From Candidatus Magnetominusculus dajiuhuensis (GTDB lineage: Bacteria > Nitrospirota > Thermodesulfovibrionia > Thermodesulfovibrionales > Magnetobacteriaceae): DNA of 32,703 nucleotides. A model generated the notes under the pieces. It was not told the DNA's origin and did no database searches. It saw only the letters and a program-made list of their open reading frames with translations. Position 1 is the first letter of the stretch. Every line of letters begins with the position of its first letter. A program made the translations under genes and the position numbers. Where the stretch lies: the NCBI GenBank assembly GCA_015233465.1, contig JADFXP010000030.1:1-32703 (forward strand), written 5' to 3'. Positions 7,371-15,208 of the stretch are shown one piece after another.

Positions 7371-7931
7371 TCAAGTAATAATTTCTTTATCAGTAATAAT
7401 CATATCAACTTTGATGTCATGAGGTTCAACAGGGACTTCTGGGATGATTTGTTCTTGATAGGCTATGGCAATAGTTTGGGTTATTTTAGTCATTTCAGCT
7501 AAGAGTTTATCATAATATCCGCCGCCATATCCAAGCCGATTTCGTTTGTGGTCAAAGGCAGCGCCGGGCATTATTATTAAATTTATTTCATTTATAGGGA
7601 AAACATGTGGGGAGATAGGTTCTAAGATGCCCATTTTTGATAATTGCAAGTCTTTTAAACTATTGATTTCAGATATAATTAAGCATTTTTCATCTCGTAT
7701 AACCTTTGGAAGTATAACTTTTATTCCTGTGTTAAAGGCATTATTTATTAAAGAAAATGTGTCAACCTCACTTCTGAATGATGCAAAAAACAATATTGTT
7801 TGAGCTGCTTGATATTGTGGTAATGATAGTATTCTCTTTGCAATCTCAATATCCTTTATATGCCTTAATTCAGGAGATAGATTATCCCTAATTTTTAATA
7901 TTTCTCTTCTTATTTCAGATTTATTATTCAT
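7371..7931 (-). CDS. 5-formyltetrahydrofolate cyclo-ligase
   Basis: This 186-residue enzyme converts 5-formyl-THF to 5,10-methenyl-THF with ATP, returning the storage folate to the FolD substrate pool. The C-terminal signature MPGAAFDHKRNRLGYGGGYYD holds the phosphate-binding glycine loop. The N-terminal KSEIRREILKIRDNLS is the family's lysine/arginine-rich helix. Length and order match the family. No Shine-Dalgarno sequence is evident before the ATG. It heads the minus-strand series and is divergent from the response regulator gene, with only 48 bp between them. Confidence 0.93.
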   Translation of the reverse strand: MNNKSEIRREILKIRDNLSPELRHIKDIEIAKRILSLPQYQAAQTILFFASFRSEVDTFSLINNAFNTGIKVILPKVIRDEKCLIISEINSLKDLQLSKMGILEPISPHVFPINEINLIIMPGAAFDHKRNRLGYGGGYYDKLLAEMTKITQTIAIAYQEQIIPEVPVEPHDIKVDMIITDKEIIT

Positions 7932-7979
7932 TGGTATTTATTTTATAATAATGATGAAGATATATTCAATGTTTTGAGT

Positions 7980-8681
7980 ATGGGGGTTAGCATTAATCAA
8001 ACGGTTTTAATTATAGATGATGAAGTCAAAGTTCTGGATATCGTTTCAGCTTATTTGAAACGAGAAGGGTTTAATATTGTCTCTGCTCAGAACGGTAAGG
8101 ATGGGTTGTTTCTTTTTAAATCTAATCCAGATATTGTCATTTTAGATCTTATGCTTCCTGATATGGAGGGTGAGGATATTTGCAGGATTATCAGAGAGGA
8201 TTCAGATGTTCCGATTATTATGCTGACAGCCAAAACTGTTATTGATGACAGGGTTAAGGGATTGCTGCTTGGCGCTGATGATTATATTGTAAAACCTTTT
8301 AGTCCAAAAGAACTTGTCGCAAGGGTAATTGCAATCCTTCGCAGGGTTAAGCGCAAGGGTAATGTGTTAAGTTTTAATAGCGGGCGATTGTTGATAGATA
8401 AAGATACTAATGAAGTCAAGGTTGACAGGACTTCCATATCTCTGACAAATACAGAATTTAGATTGCTCGCTACTATGGCAGAAAGGCATGGCAATGTATT
8501 AACGCGTCTTCAAATCATGAATCTTGTATATGGTTATGACTCAGAAAGTTATGATCGTACTATTGATGTTCATATCAAAAATCTCAGAAAGATTTTATGC
8601 GCTGCTCCAAATAGCCCTGAATTTATCAAGACTATTTATGGCGCTGGATATAAGTTTATTGGAGTAATAGACCAAGAATAG
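7980..8681 (+). CDS. OmpR/PhoB-family response regulator
   Basis: A 233-residue two-domain regulator. The receiver domain has the acidic pair Asp13-Asp14, phospho-acceptor Asp56 (DIVILDLMLPD), Thr83 and Lys105 (DDYIVKPF). The C-terminal half is a winged-helix DNA-binding domain (TNTEFRLLATM, YDRTIDVHIKNLRKI, IKTIYGAGYKF). I chose the ATG at 7980; a TTG two codons upstream is possible, and neither has a good ribosome site. It is paired with the kinase gene that follows. Direct 11-bp repeats before the kinase, pal and the Cus-like operon look like its operators, so it is probably a copper/silver or envelope-stress regulator. That target assignment is inference. Confidence 0.93.
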   Translation: MGVSINQTVLIIDDEVKVLDIVSAYLKREGFNIVSAQNGKDGLFLFKSNPDIVILDLMLPDMEGEDICRIIREDSDVPIIMLTAKTVIDDRVKGLLLGADDYIVKPFSPKELVARVIAILRRVKRKGNVLSFNSGRLLIDKDTNEVKVDRTSISLTNTEFRLLATMAERHGNVLTRLQIMNLVYGYDSESYDRTIDVHIKNLRKILCAAPNSPEFIKTIYGAGYKFIGVIDQE

Positions 8682-8695
8682 CTGAAAATTATTCA

Positions 8696-8728
8696 CTTCA
8701 TAATTCCTTCACAATTTATTTATATAAT
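8696..8728 (+). promoter_or_regulatory. Putative response-regulator box and promoter of the kinase gene
   Basis: Two 11-bp direct repeats, CTTCATAATTC (8696-8706) and CTTCACAATTT (8707-8717), are followed after 5 bp by TATAAT (8723-8728). The repeat takes the place of a -35 box, as in PhoB-type promoters. The layout matches those at 10230 and 11191 exactly. Confidence 0.65.
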
Positions 8729-8774
8729 CATAGTGTTGTCTTTTATTAAAGCTATAAATCTAAGGGGCTTGTTG

Positions 8775-10139
8775 ATGAAAAATAGATTATTTTTATCATT
8801 TATAATAATAATTATTATTGCCTTAATCTCTAACTTTATTTATAAAGAATTATTAACAAGGGATTTTGAAAATTATATAAATGAGCGTCAAAAGGAGAGG
8901 GTATTTTGTTTAAAGACCTCTCTTGAAGGCTGCTATAAAAAAGGCGCATGGGATAATGATATGCTTTTTGAAACCATTCATTGGGGGATAATGCTTGGTT
9001 TTGATATGCAGGTAACAGATACTTCTGGACACCGTTTACTTGGCGTGGATGATGTTCTATCAAATCTTGATCCTAAGATGCTTAACAGTATGAAAAAAGT
9101 AGTTGAAATTGATAAGCCAGAAGGCGATTATGACAAATATCCTATATTGGTGAATGGCAAGGAGTTTGGTTTTATGGAGATTAGGCCATTTCGCAATTAT
9201 GGATTTAGAAAAGCAAGGGCATGGGTATTCCGTAAGCGGGGTCAAGAATTTATCATTATATCAATAGCCATTGCTGGAGGCGGTTCGCTTGCACTTGCAT
9301 TTTTATTTAGCAGACTTCTTACCAATCCGCTTCGAAATCTTAGAGAGGCAGCTTCAAAGATTGCCAATAGGGATTTTGATGTAATTCTCCCAATACATGG
9401 AGATGAGGAAATTGCATCATTATCCGGGTCATTTAATTATATGGCAGAGGCATTAAGGCGTGAGGATAGTCTGAGAAAAAACATGATGACGGATATTGCC
9501 CATGAACTTAGAAACCCTTTGACTATTATGAAGGTGAATATCGAGGCTATGATTGACAAAGTAATTTCTGATCCAAGCATTGGCCTTGAAAATCTGCATA
9601 TTGAGACTGAAAAATTGATTAATCTTGTAAAAGGAATTGAGGATTTAACTAAGGTTGAGGCTGGTTTTTTCAAGAAATGTAATTATTCAAATGTTCTTCT
9701 TATAGATTATTTTATGAGTATTTTTGATGAATTTAGGTTAATTGCCGAACAAAAAGGTCTTGAGCTTAGAATAAATGGCGAAAAGGATGCAGTTGCTGCG
9801 GTTGATATAGAAAAATTATCTATTATAACAGGCAATCTGTTGTCTAATGCAATAAAATATACTGTCTCAGGATCTATTTTATTAGATTATATGGTTAATG
9901 AGGATTATTTTATATTTAGTGTATCTGATACTGGCATTGGAATAGGAGAGGGGGAGAAAGAGATGGTTTTTAGGAGATTTTATAGGGGAAAGACATCTGG
10001 AGGTATGGGGATAGGGCTTGCTATTGTTAAGGAGATGGTTAATATTATGGGTGGAGAGATCACCGTTCAAAGCGTTATAGGTAACGGGTCTATTTTTAGA
10101 GTTAGTTTGCCATTAAAAAATGATGGGGCTGACACATAA
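8775..10139 (+). CDS. Membrane sensor histidine kinase
   Basis: A 454-residue kinase, partner of the upstream regulator. It has a first transmembrane helix (about 6-24), a periplasmic sensor segment of about 130 residues, a second helix (about 159-180) and a HAMP linker. The HisKA domain holds phospho-acceptor His243 (DIAHELRNPL). The HATPase domain has N box GNLLSNAIKYT, G1 DTGIGI and G2 GMGIGLAIV. I place the start at the ATG at 8775 because AAGGGG lies 7 nt upstream; an in-frame GTG at 8733 lacks this and would overlap the predicted transcription start. The sensor segment shows no recognisable metal motif, so the signal is open; the regulon suggests copper, silver or envelope stress. Confidence 0.92.
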   Translation: MKNRLFLSFIIIIIIALISNFIYKELLTRDFENYINERQKERVFCLKTSLEGCYKKGAWDNDMLFETIHWGIMLGFDMQVTDTSGHRLLGVDDVLSNLDPKMLNSMKKVVEIDKPEGDYDKYPILVNGKEFGFMEIRPFRNYGFRKARAWVFRKRGQEFIIISIAIAGGGSLALAFLFSRLLTNPLRNLREAASKIANRDFDVILPIHGDEEIASLSGSFNYMAEALRREDSLRKNMMTDIAHELRNPLTIMKVNIEAMIDKVISDPSIGLENLHIETEKLINLVKGIEDLTKVEAGFFKKCNYSNVLLIDYFMSIFDEFRLIAEQKGLELRINGEKDAVAAVDIEKLSIITGNLLSNAIKYTVSGSILLDYMVNEDYFIFSVSDTGIGIGEGEKEMVFRRFYRGKTSGGMGIGLAIVKEMVNIMGGEITVQSVIGNGSIFRVSLPLKNDGADT

Positions 10140-10229
10140 ACCTCATAAAATATTTAGATAAAAAATGGGAACTGCTTTTATTCTATGGGCATACCTCGTA
10201 AGGCATTAAGGTAAAAATAAATTATATTT

Positions 10230-10262
10230 CTTCATAATTTCTTCATAATTATTATGTATACT
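10230..10262 (+). promoter_or_regulatory. Putative response-regulator box and promoter of pal
   Basis: Repeats CTTCATAATTT (10230-10240) and CTTCATAATTA (10241-10251) lie in tandem, then 5 bp, then TATACT (10257-10262). Ten of eleven bases are identical between the repeats. A small hairpin CCTGC-ATA-GCAGG (10330-10342) lies in the leader just before the pal ribosome site. Confidence 0.65.
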
Positions 10263-10366
10263 AATGTATGATGAAATTAGTATTATTAGGTAATAGCTTA
10301 GGTCTTGGTATTACATAAGTATAGCTGCTCCTGCATAGCAGGAAATTTTATAGGAGGATGCAAAAA

Positions 10367-10912
10367 GTGAAAAAATTATTATCTATTTCAGTCGTTTTAT
10401 TATTAATGATGTTTTTGTCTAGCTGCAATAATAAGCAATCAGCTAAACCTGATAATAAGTCTGGCTCAGAGGTTGCCAAAGAGGATGTTTTGTCAAAGAC
10501 AGATGGCAGTGGGAATCGTGGTCTTGACGCTGATAAAGATAAAAATGCAAATAAAGCAGGCACTTCTTCGCCATTTACCGACATTTACTTTGACTATAAT
10601 AAATCTAATATAAAGTCTGATGCAAAGGCAACTTTAAAGTCTGTAGCAGATTATATGACTGCAAATCCTAATGCAACTATCTCTGCAGAGGGACATTGTG
10701 ATGAAAGAGGTACTGCTGAGTATAATTTAGCTCTTGGCGATAGAAGGGCTAAGGCTGTTAAGGATTCCCTGAAATCATTGGGCGTTTCAAAGGCTAAAAT
10801 CAGTACATTTAGTTATGGTAAAGAGAACCCTGTTTGTCCAGAGCAAGAAGAGTCATGCTGGTCTAAAAATAGAAGGGTGCATTTTGTTGTAACTAAAAAC
10901 GCTGGAAAATAA
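10367..10912 (+). CDS. pal: Peptidoglycan-associated lipoprotein Pal
   Basis: Pal is an outer-membrane lipoprotein that binds peptidoglycan through its OmpA domain and works with TolB and TolA in envelope constriction. I start at GTG 10367: AGGAGG (10352-10357) is 9 nt upstream of it, but directly touches the ATG at 10358, which would be too close. The 181-residue product has a signal peptide with lipobox LSSC (Cys20), a charged linker, and an OmpA-like domain. That domain has IYFDYNKSNI, the Pal signature EGHCDERGTAEYNLALGDRRA and the C-terminal NRRVHFVV. TolB and TolA are not nearby. Its promoter shares the operator of the upstream two-component system, so Pal level may respond to the same stress. 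Confidence 0.95.
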   Translation: MKKLLSISVVLLLMMFLSSCNNKQSAKPDNKSGSEVAKEDVLSKTDGSGNRGLDADKDKNANKAGTSSPFTDIYFDYNKSNIKSDAKATLKSVADYMTANPNATISAEGHCDERGTAEYNLALGDRRAKAVKDSLKSLGVSKAKISTFSYGKENPVCPEQEESCWSKNRRVHFVVTKNAGK

Positions 10913-10974
10913 CTTTATTTATTAGGTCTTACGCGGGAATTATATCCTGCGTTTGGAAGACTCTTTTCACTCCT

Positions 10975-11039
10975 CCAATATTTGCGGATGTCAGTTAGTC
11001 CCCCCCCCCATACCTGACATCCGCAGACAAAAATATTGG
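10975..11039. repeat. Long inverted repeat with a ten-C loop
   Basis: GCGGATGTCAG (10984-10994) pairs perfectly with CTGACATCCGC (11014-11024). Outer arms CCAATATT (10975-10982) and AATATTGG (11032-11039) also pair. The loop holds ten consecutive C residues (11000-11009). A smaller hairpin (ACGCGGGA/TCCTGCGT, about 10931-10952) lies before it. Both follow pal and may end its transcript, though no U-tract follows. The remainder of 11040-11170 is AT-rich with no gene seen. Confidence 0.6.
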
Positions 11040-11170
11040 GGCATTTATAAAAACCTATTTTATCCCTAAAATAATATAATCTTTCATTTTTTATTATAAT
11101 AATCAATCTAAATCAAAAATATGTACAATATTCATGTTTTAGATTGAATTTTTTGATATAAACTTGTAAT

Positions 11171-11223
11171 TTCATTAACTTTTCATCAAAATTCATAATT
11201 TCTTCATATTGTATCTATATAAT
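11171..11223 (+). promoter_or_regulatory. Putative response-regulator boxes and promoter of the Cu/Ag efflux operon
   Basis: ATTCATAATTT (11191-11201) and CTTCATATTGT (11202-11212) form the 11-bp direct repeat, then 5 bp, then TATAAT (11218-11223). Two further TTCAT cores at 11171 and 11182 extend the site to two tandem boxes. The extra copies would suit stronger or more cooperative control of the efflux operon. Confidence 0.65.
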
Positions 11224-11262
11224 AATGACAAATAATATAATAATATCTGAGGAGTCCATGAA

Positions 11263-11451
11263 ATGTTAAAGCGTGTATTGCATTTTACGTCAATTGTGGT
11301 TATTCTATCGGTAATACTGTCGATTAGTGGTTGTTTCGGTACTATGGGTAGTCATGGTAATATGGATGGTATGATGAAAGGTCATGATAATACTACTCAT
11401 CATTACTCTGGTAATTCAGATGCAAATAAATCTGATAATTCAGAAAAATAG
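11263..11451 (+). CDS. Small Met/His-rich lipoprotein
   Basis: A 62-residue protein with a signal peptide and lipobox ending at Cys24 (LSISGC). The mature part is short, hydrophilic and rich in His and Met (TMGSHGNMDGMMKGHDNTTHHYSG). Such Met/His clusters bind Cu(I), Ag(I) or Cu(II), so it may be a periplasmic-face metal scavenger feeding the efflux pump. Shine-Dalgarno GAGGAG lies 8 nt upstream. It is the first gene after the predicted regulated promoter, 33 bp before the next gene. I do not recognise a named family; the metal role is inferred from composition and context. Confidence 0.7.
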   Translation: MLKRVLHFTSIVVILSVILSISGCFGTMGSHGNMDGMMKGHDNTTHHYSGNSDANKSDNSEK

Positions 11452-11484
11452 TGTAACTGTATCAGAGTATGGAGGTATCCGATT

Positions 11485-11793
11485 ATGAAAAAGATAATTG
11501 TGATATTGCTTTTGATTGTATTAAGTAGTTTGATGTTTTCTACTAATGATTTATATGCAGATAGTGGAAATAATGGGATGGGTGGAAATACTTGGATGTA
11601 TTTTGGTATCTCAATGGTTGTTGTGATGGCAGTTATGATGATCGTTACGCCGAAGCTGATATTTGGCGAACAATCAAACGATAAAATGACAGCAATTGAT
11701 ACTAATATAAATATTGATTTTACTGCTCTTAAGGATATGGAAGACGGAAAAATCAATGATATTTTGTCGTATCCTCAAATATCTGTGGAGTAG
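11485..11793 (+). CDS. Small membrane protein of the efflux operon
   Basis: A 102-residue protein of unrecognised family. It has an N-terminal signal peptide (about 1-25, ending LYA), a short Gly/Asn/Met-rich stretch (NNGMGGNTW), one Met-rich transmembrane helix (about 37-59, MYFGISMVVVMAVMMIV) and an acidic cytosolic or periplasmic tail. GGAGG lies upstream of the ATG. Membrane-facing methionines beside a copper/silver pump suggest a metal-handling accessory, but that is only inference. Confidence 0.65.
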   Translation: MKKIIVILLLIVLSSLMFSTNDLYADSGNNGMGGNTWMYFGISMVVVMAVMMIVTPKLIFGEQSNDKMTAIDTNINIDFTALKDMEDGKINDILSYPQISVE

Positions 11794-11828
11794 TTACTAT
11801 ACTAATTTAATTGGAGGTGTTTTAAAAA

Positions 11829-12236
11829 ATGAAGAAATTAATTATTTTAATATCGTTTATGTTTCTATTAAGCGGTATTGCAGCAGCTGATAATGATCAC
11901 GTTTTAGGAAAGGAACTTACAACAAAGGTTGACGGTTATACGGCAGGGCTAAGTTTTAGACATGGAAAACATATTATTATGCCTCATGAAGGAGAAAATA
12001 ATGTTTCTCTCGTTATTATTGACACAAGCGGTAAAAAGATTCCAGATGCGAAGGTTTCAATTTCTTATTCTATGCCTGATATGCCAAAATTTGTCAGTAA
12101 GGCTGACACTACTTATTTAGATGATGCCTATAATACAAAGATTGATCTAAATATGAAAGGCTCATGGGATATTGAGGTTAGTTTTAGATTGTCTGACGGG
12201 AAGATTAAAAAGGTTAAATTTTCTATAAAGATATGA
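11829..12236 (+). CDS. YtkA/FixH-like secreted protein
   Basis: A 135-residue protein with a cleavable signal peptide (about 1-20, GIAAA) and one immunoglobulin-like beta domain of the YtkA/FixH type. The family phrases are DTSGKKIPDAKVSISYSMPDMPKF and MKGSWDIEVSFRLSDGK. Such domains recur as periplasmic accessories in copper export and cytochrome oxidase loci. GGAGG precedes the ATG. Its last codons overlap the TolC-family gene by 4 bp (ATGA), so translation is probably coupled. A second YtkA-like protein ends the operon. Confidence 0.8.
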   Translation: MKKLIILISFMFLLSGIAAADNDHVLGKELTTKVDGYTAGLSFRHGKHIIMPHEGENNVSLVIIDTSGKKIPDAKVSISYSMPDMPKFVSKADTTYLDDAYNTKIDLNMKGSWDIEVSFRLSDGKIKKVKFSIKI

Positions 12237-13492
12237 AAATTATCTTAATCTCTATTTTGATTTTGTTGATTAGCAGTGTAAGTGTCTTTGGTGAAGGTAT
12301 CAATAATCCAAGGGTTGTGGAACTTGTATCCTCTGCCTTAGCCAATAACCCTATCCTCAAGGCTGCTTCTGCTTCCATCAATAGCTCTCAAGCAATGGAA
12401 TCCGTTGAGTCTTCGTTTAATGACCCAAAGATTGAATTTGGGATAGACTCCATGTCTACTAAGATGTTTTCACTTTCACAGGAGTTTCCTTTTTTTGGCA
12501 AATTATCTCTAAAAGGTGATATTGCACATGTTGATACAAAATTATCAACCTCTACCTTCATTGATGCGAAAAATTCACTAATAATGGATGTAAAACTTGC
12601 ATATCTGCAAATCGAATTTATTGACAGATCCATTGAATTAACTGAAAAAAATAGGCAGCTCCTCAAAAAACTTGTAAGTATTGCAGAGACCAAATATGCA
12701 GTTGGTAATGGCTTACAGCAAGATGTTCTAAAGGCTCAGCTTGAATTATCTTCTACCCTAAACAGTCAAGGCATACTAAAACATGATCGTATTACCGCAG
12801 TAGCTAGATTAAATACCTTGTTATATAAAGAATTGATAAGTGATTCCTTTGAAGTCACTCAACCGCTGACAATGACACCTTTTGATAAAACATTTGAAGA
12901 GATTAAGGCGTTAGCAGTGGATAATTCTACAGTCTTAAGTTCTGCTAAACTAGAAAATGAAAAGGCAAAACTCAAACGCGATCTTGCTCAAAAAGACTAT
13001 TATCCAGATTTTATGTTAAAATTTTCTTACACAACTTCTAACCCTATAATCTCAGATTATTTTACCGCTATTATAGGAGTGTCTATCCCACTATGGTTTT
13101 CAAAACAGAAAAATGAAGTCAACAGCGCTGAATTTGAAATTGAAAGCTCGATGCAGCGTTATAATGCTGCTTTAAATAATGTATCTTATAAAATATCAGA
13201 ATTATTGTCCATTATTGACCGCTCAAAAGAACAAATCGAACTCTATAAAAACGGCATCATCCCTCAAGCAGAACTTTCTCTAAATTCCGCAGTCTCAGGT
13301 TATCAGGTTAATAATATTGATTTCTTGACTATGAGCAGCGCCCAATCTGAACTCTATAAGTATCAAATAGATTATAACGAGTTTATTAAAGAACATGAGG
13401 CCGCTATCGCGGAACTTTCTGCCATAGTTGGATTGGAATTACCCTTTGAGGGCTCTGCCCCCAAACCCCCGCAAAGGGACTCGTCCCTTTGA
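12233..13492 (+). CDS. TolC/CusC-family outer-membrane efflux protein
   Basis: This 419-residue protein should be the trimeric outer-membrane channel of the tripartite pump. A signal peptide (about 1-20) is followed by two long heptad-rich halves typical of the TolC family: SALANNPILKAASASI, LTEKNRQLLKKLVSIAETKYAVGNGLQQDVLKAQLE, and later SGYQVNNIDFLTMSSAQSELYKYQIDY. The natural family end is near IVGLELP. The remaining residues, FEGSAPKPPQRDSSL, are encoded entirely by palindromic repeat R4, so the C-terminus looks like a repeat-derived extension. There is no lipobox, unlike E. coli CusC. The gene sits directly before the CusB and CusA homologues. Confidence 0.9.
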   Translation: MKIILISILILLISSVSVFGEGINNPRVVELVSSALANNPILKAASASINSSQAMESVESSFNDPKIEFGIDSMSTKMFSLSQEFPFFGKLSLKGDIAHVDTKLSTSTFIDAKNSLIMDVKLAYLQIEFIDRSIELTEKNRQLLKKLVSIAETKYAVGNGLQQDVLKAQLELSSTLNSQGILKHDRITAVARLNTLLYKELISDSFEVTQPLTMTPFDKTFEEIKALAVDNSTVLSSAKLENEKAKLKRDLAQKDYYPDFMLKFSYTTSNPIISDYFTAIIGVSIPLWFSKQKNEVNSAEFEIESSMQRYNAALNNVSYKISELLSIIDRSKEQIELYKNGIIPQAELSLNSAVSGYQVNNIDFLTMSSAQSELYKYQIDYNEFIKEHEAAIAELSAIVGLELPFEGSAPKPPQRDSSL

Positions 13493-13495
13493 ACC
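13442..13495. repeat. Palindromic repeat R4 inside the 3' end of the TolC-family gene
   Basis: One plus-oriented unit, TTGAGGGC-TCT-GCCCCCAA then AAAGGGAC-TC-GTCCCTTT, spans the last 17 codons of the TolC-family gene and its TGA. It ends 20 bp before the cusB start. It is read as coding sequence in the tail of that protein. Confidence 0.85.
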
Positions 13496-13515
13496 TTTTA
13501 TAAAAGAGGATTTTT

Positions 13516-15207
13516 ATGAGAATTATATTTATTATAATTATTATTTGTTTATTTAATAATAACGCCTTTGCTGAAAGAAAAATAAAATACTGGGTCGAGC
13601 CCATGGATCCAACTTATATTCGCGATAAACCCGGCAAATCACCTATGGGTATGGATCTTGTCCCTGTCTATGAAGACGAAGCAAAGCAAGATAAAGGCGT
13701 TATTACTATTGACGCTAATACATCTCAAAATATCGGTGTAAGGACTGCTAAGATCACTAAAGGCGTTTTGAATACCTCAATCAGGACAGTCGGAAATATC
13801 ACCTATGATGAAAAACGCGTTAAACATGTTCATACAAAGATCTCAGGCTGGGTCGAAAAACTTTATGTTGATACAACTGGTGAGGCTGTTAAAAAAGGAC
13901 AGCCTATTCTTACAATTTATTCACCTGAACTCGTAGCTACTCAAAATGAATATTTACAGGCGCTTTTATATAAAGGTAAAATCGGCGATTCATCTTATCC
14001 TGATATTGCTAATGGAGCAGACTCGCTCCTTGAGGCTACAAGGAAAAGACTGTTATTAATGGACATTAATGAATCCCAAATCAAAGATATTGAGAAAAAT
14101 GGCCAAATTACACGTGAAATGACTCTTTTTTCTCCTTTAAGCGGTGTCGTTATAATGAAAAATGTCTTTGAAGGTCTAAAGATTGACCCAAGCGTTGAAT
14201 TATATACAATTGCAGACCTCTCAAGCGTATGGATTATTGCATCCGTTTATGAATATGAAATCCCATTTTTAAAGATTGGTCAAGAGGCAGTTATTACGCT
14301 CTCTTATGAACCGGGTATCAAATATAAAGGTAAGGTAACTTTTATTTATCCATTTCTGGATGCTTTATCACGTACTGTTCAGGTAAGAATAGAATTGAAA
14401 AATCCCGGCTTAAAATTAAAACCAGATATGTATACGAATGTTGAGTTAATCACTAAGTCAAAGCAAGGTTCTAAGATACTCGTTCCATCTGAGGCAGTTT
14501 TAAGGACAGGGACTCGAAGTATTGTGATTACAGAGTTAAGCAAAGGCAAGTTTCAGCCTAAAGAGGTAAAGTTAGGTTCAGAGGGAAATGGTCTAATAGA
14601 GGTTTTGGCAGGTCTTAAAGGCGATGAAACTATAGTAACATCAGGTCAATTTCTTATTGATTCTGAAAGCAATCTGAAAGAGGCAGTTAATAAAATGCTG
14701 GAGACTAAAAATGCCCCTCCTAAGACAGATGAGCTTAAATCAAAGGAATCTAATATTAAACCTTTAGATAAGACTACTTTAACCCTTACAAATGATCAAC
14801 AGCTGCTAGTTTCAAATATCTCTGCCCTTTATCTTGAGATACATCAGGCATTAACTACAGATTCTGCAAATATCGTTTCTCAAAAGGCTTTAAAGATGTC
14901 TGATATTATAGTTAAACTTCTAAATACTAAGCCTGATAAACCCTTAATGGATTTTATTAATGGAGTAAAGGGAGCAATCCCTGGTATGGCTTCTGGTGAA
15001 ATTAAAAAGGAAAGGGATGCATTTATTCTTTTAAGTAAGATAATGGTGCCTTATGCAAGGGGAGCAGGCGATAAAGATTTAAACCTAAAAGGAACCGAAA
15101 TATACATATGTACTATGACCAAAGAACGGTGGGTTCAACATGCTGGCGTAGGAAAAAACCCATTTCTTGGCAAAGATATGACGACCTGTGCTGTAAAGGA
15201 TAAATAA
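13516..15207 (+). CDS. cusB: CusB-type periplasmic adaptor with heavy-metal-binding and DUF3347 domains
   Basis: The membrane-fusion subunit joins the CusA pump to the outer-membrane channel and hands it Cu(I)/Ag(I). The 563-residue protein starts with a signal peptide, then a heavy-metal-binding domain (about 24-53, YWVEPMDPTYIRDKPGKSPMGMDL). The barrel-sandwich/lipoyl and beta-barrel core follows (HTKISGWVEKLYVDTTGEAVKKGQPI; VWIIASVYEYEI). The C-terminal extension (about 445-563) ends with YICTMTKERWVQHAGVGKNPF and resembles DUF3347 metal-binding regions. It is much longer than E. coli CusB (about 400 residues) because of this extension. AGAGG precedes the ATG. It ends one base before cusA. 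Confidence 0.93.
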   Translation: MRIIFIIIIICLFNNNAFAERKIKYWVEPMDPTYIRDKPGKSPMGMDLVPVYEDEAKQDKGVITIDANTSQNIGVRTAKITKGVLNTSIRTVGNITYDEKRVKHVHTKISGWVEKLYVDTTGEAVKKGQPILTIYSPELVATQNEYLQALLYKGKIGDSSYPDIANGADSLLEATRKRLLLMDINESQIKDIEKNGQITREMTLFSPLSGVVIMKNVFEGLKIDPSVELYTIADLSSVWIIASVYEYEIPFLKIGQEAVITLSYEPGIKYKGKVTFIYPFLDALSRTVQVRIELKNPGLKLKPDMYTNVELITKSKQGSKILVPSEAVLRTGTRSIVITELSKGKFQPKEVKLGSEGNGLIEVLAGLKGDETIVTSGQFLIDSESNLKEAVNKMLETKNAPPKTDELKSKESNIKPLDKTTLTLTNDQQLLVSNISALYLEIHQALTTDSANIVSQKALKMSDIIVKLLNTKPDKPLMDFINGVKGAIPGMASGEIKKERDAFILLSKIMVPYARGAGDKDLNLKGTEIYICTMTKERWVQHAGVGKNPFLGKDMTTCAVKDK

Positions 15208-15208
15208 T

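Noticed and set aside
8733..8774. GTG start of the histidine kinase at 8733
   Set aside because: It falls at the expected transcription start of the TATAAT promoter at 8723-8728; the ATG at 8775 has AAGGGG 7 nt upstream.
11403..11756. Minus-strand 117-codon open frame
   Set aside because: It is antisense to two well-supported small genes of the efflux operon that have ribosome sites and signal peptides.
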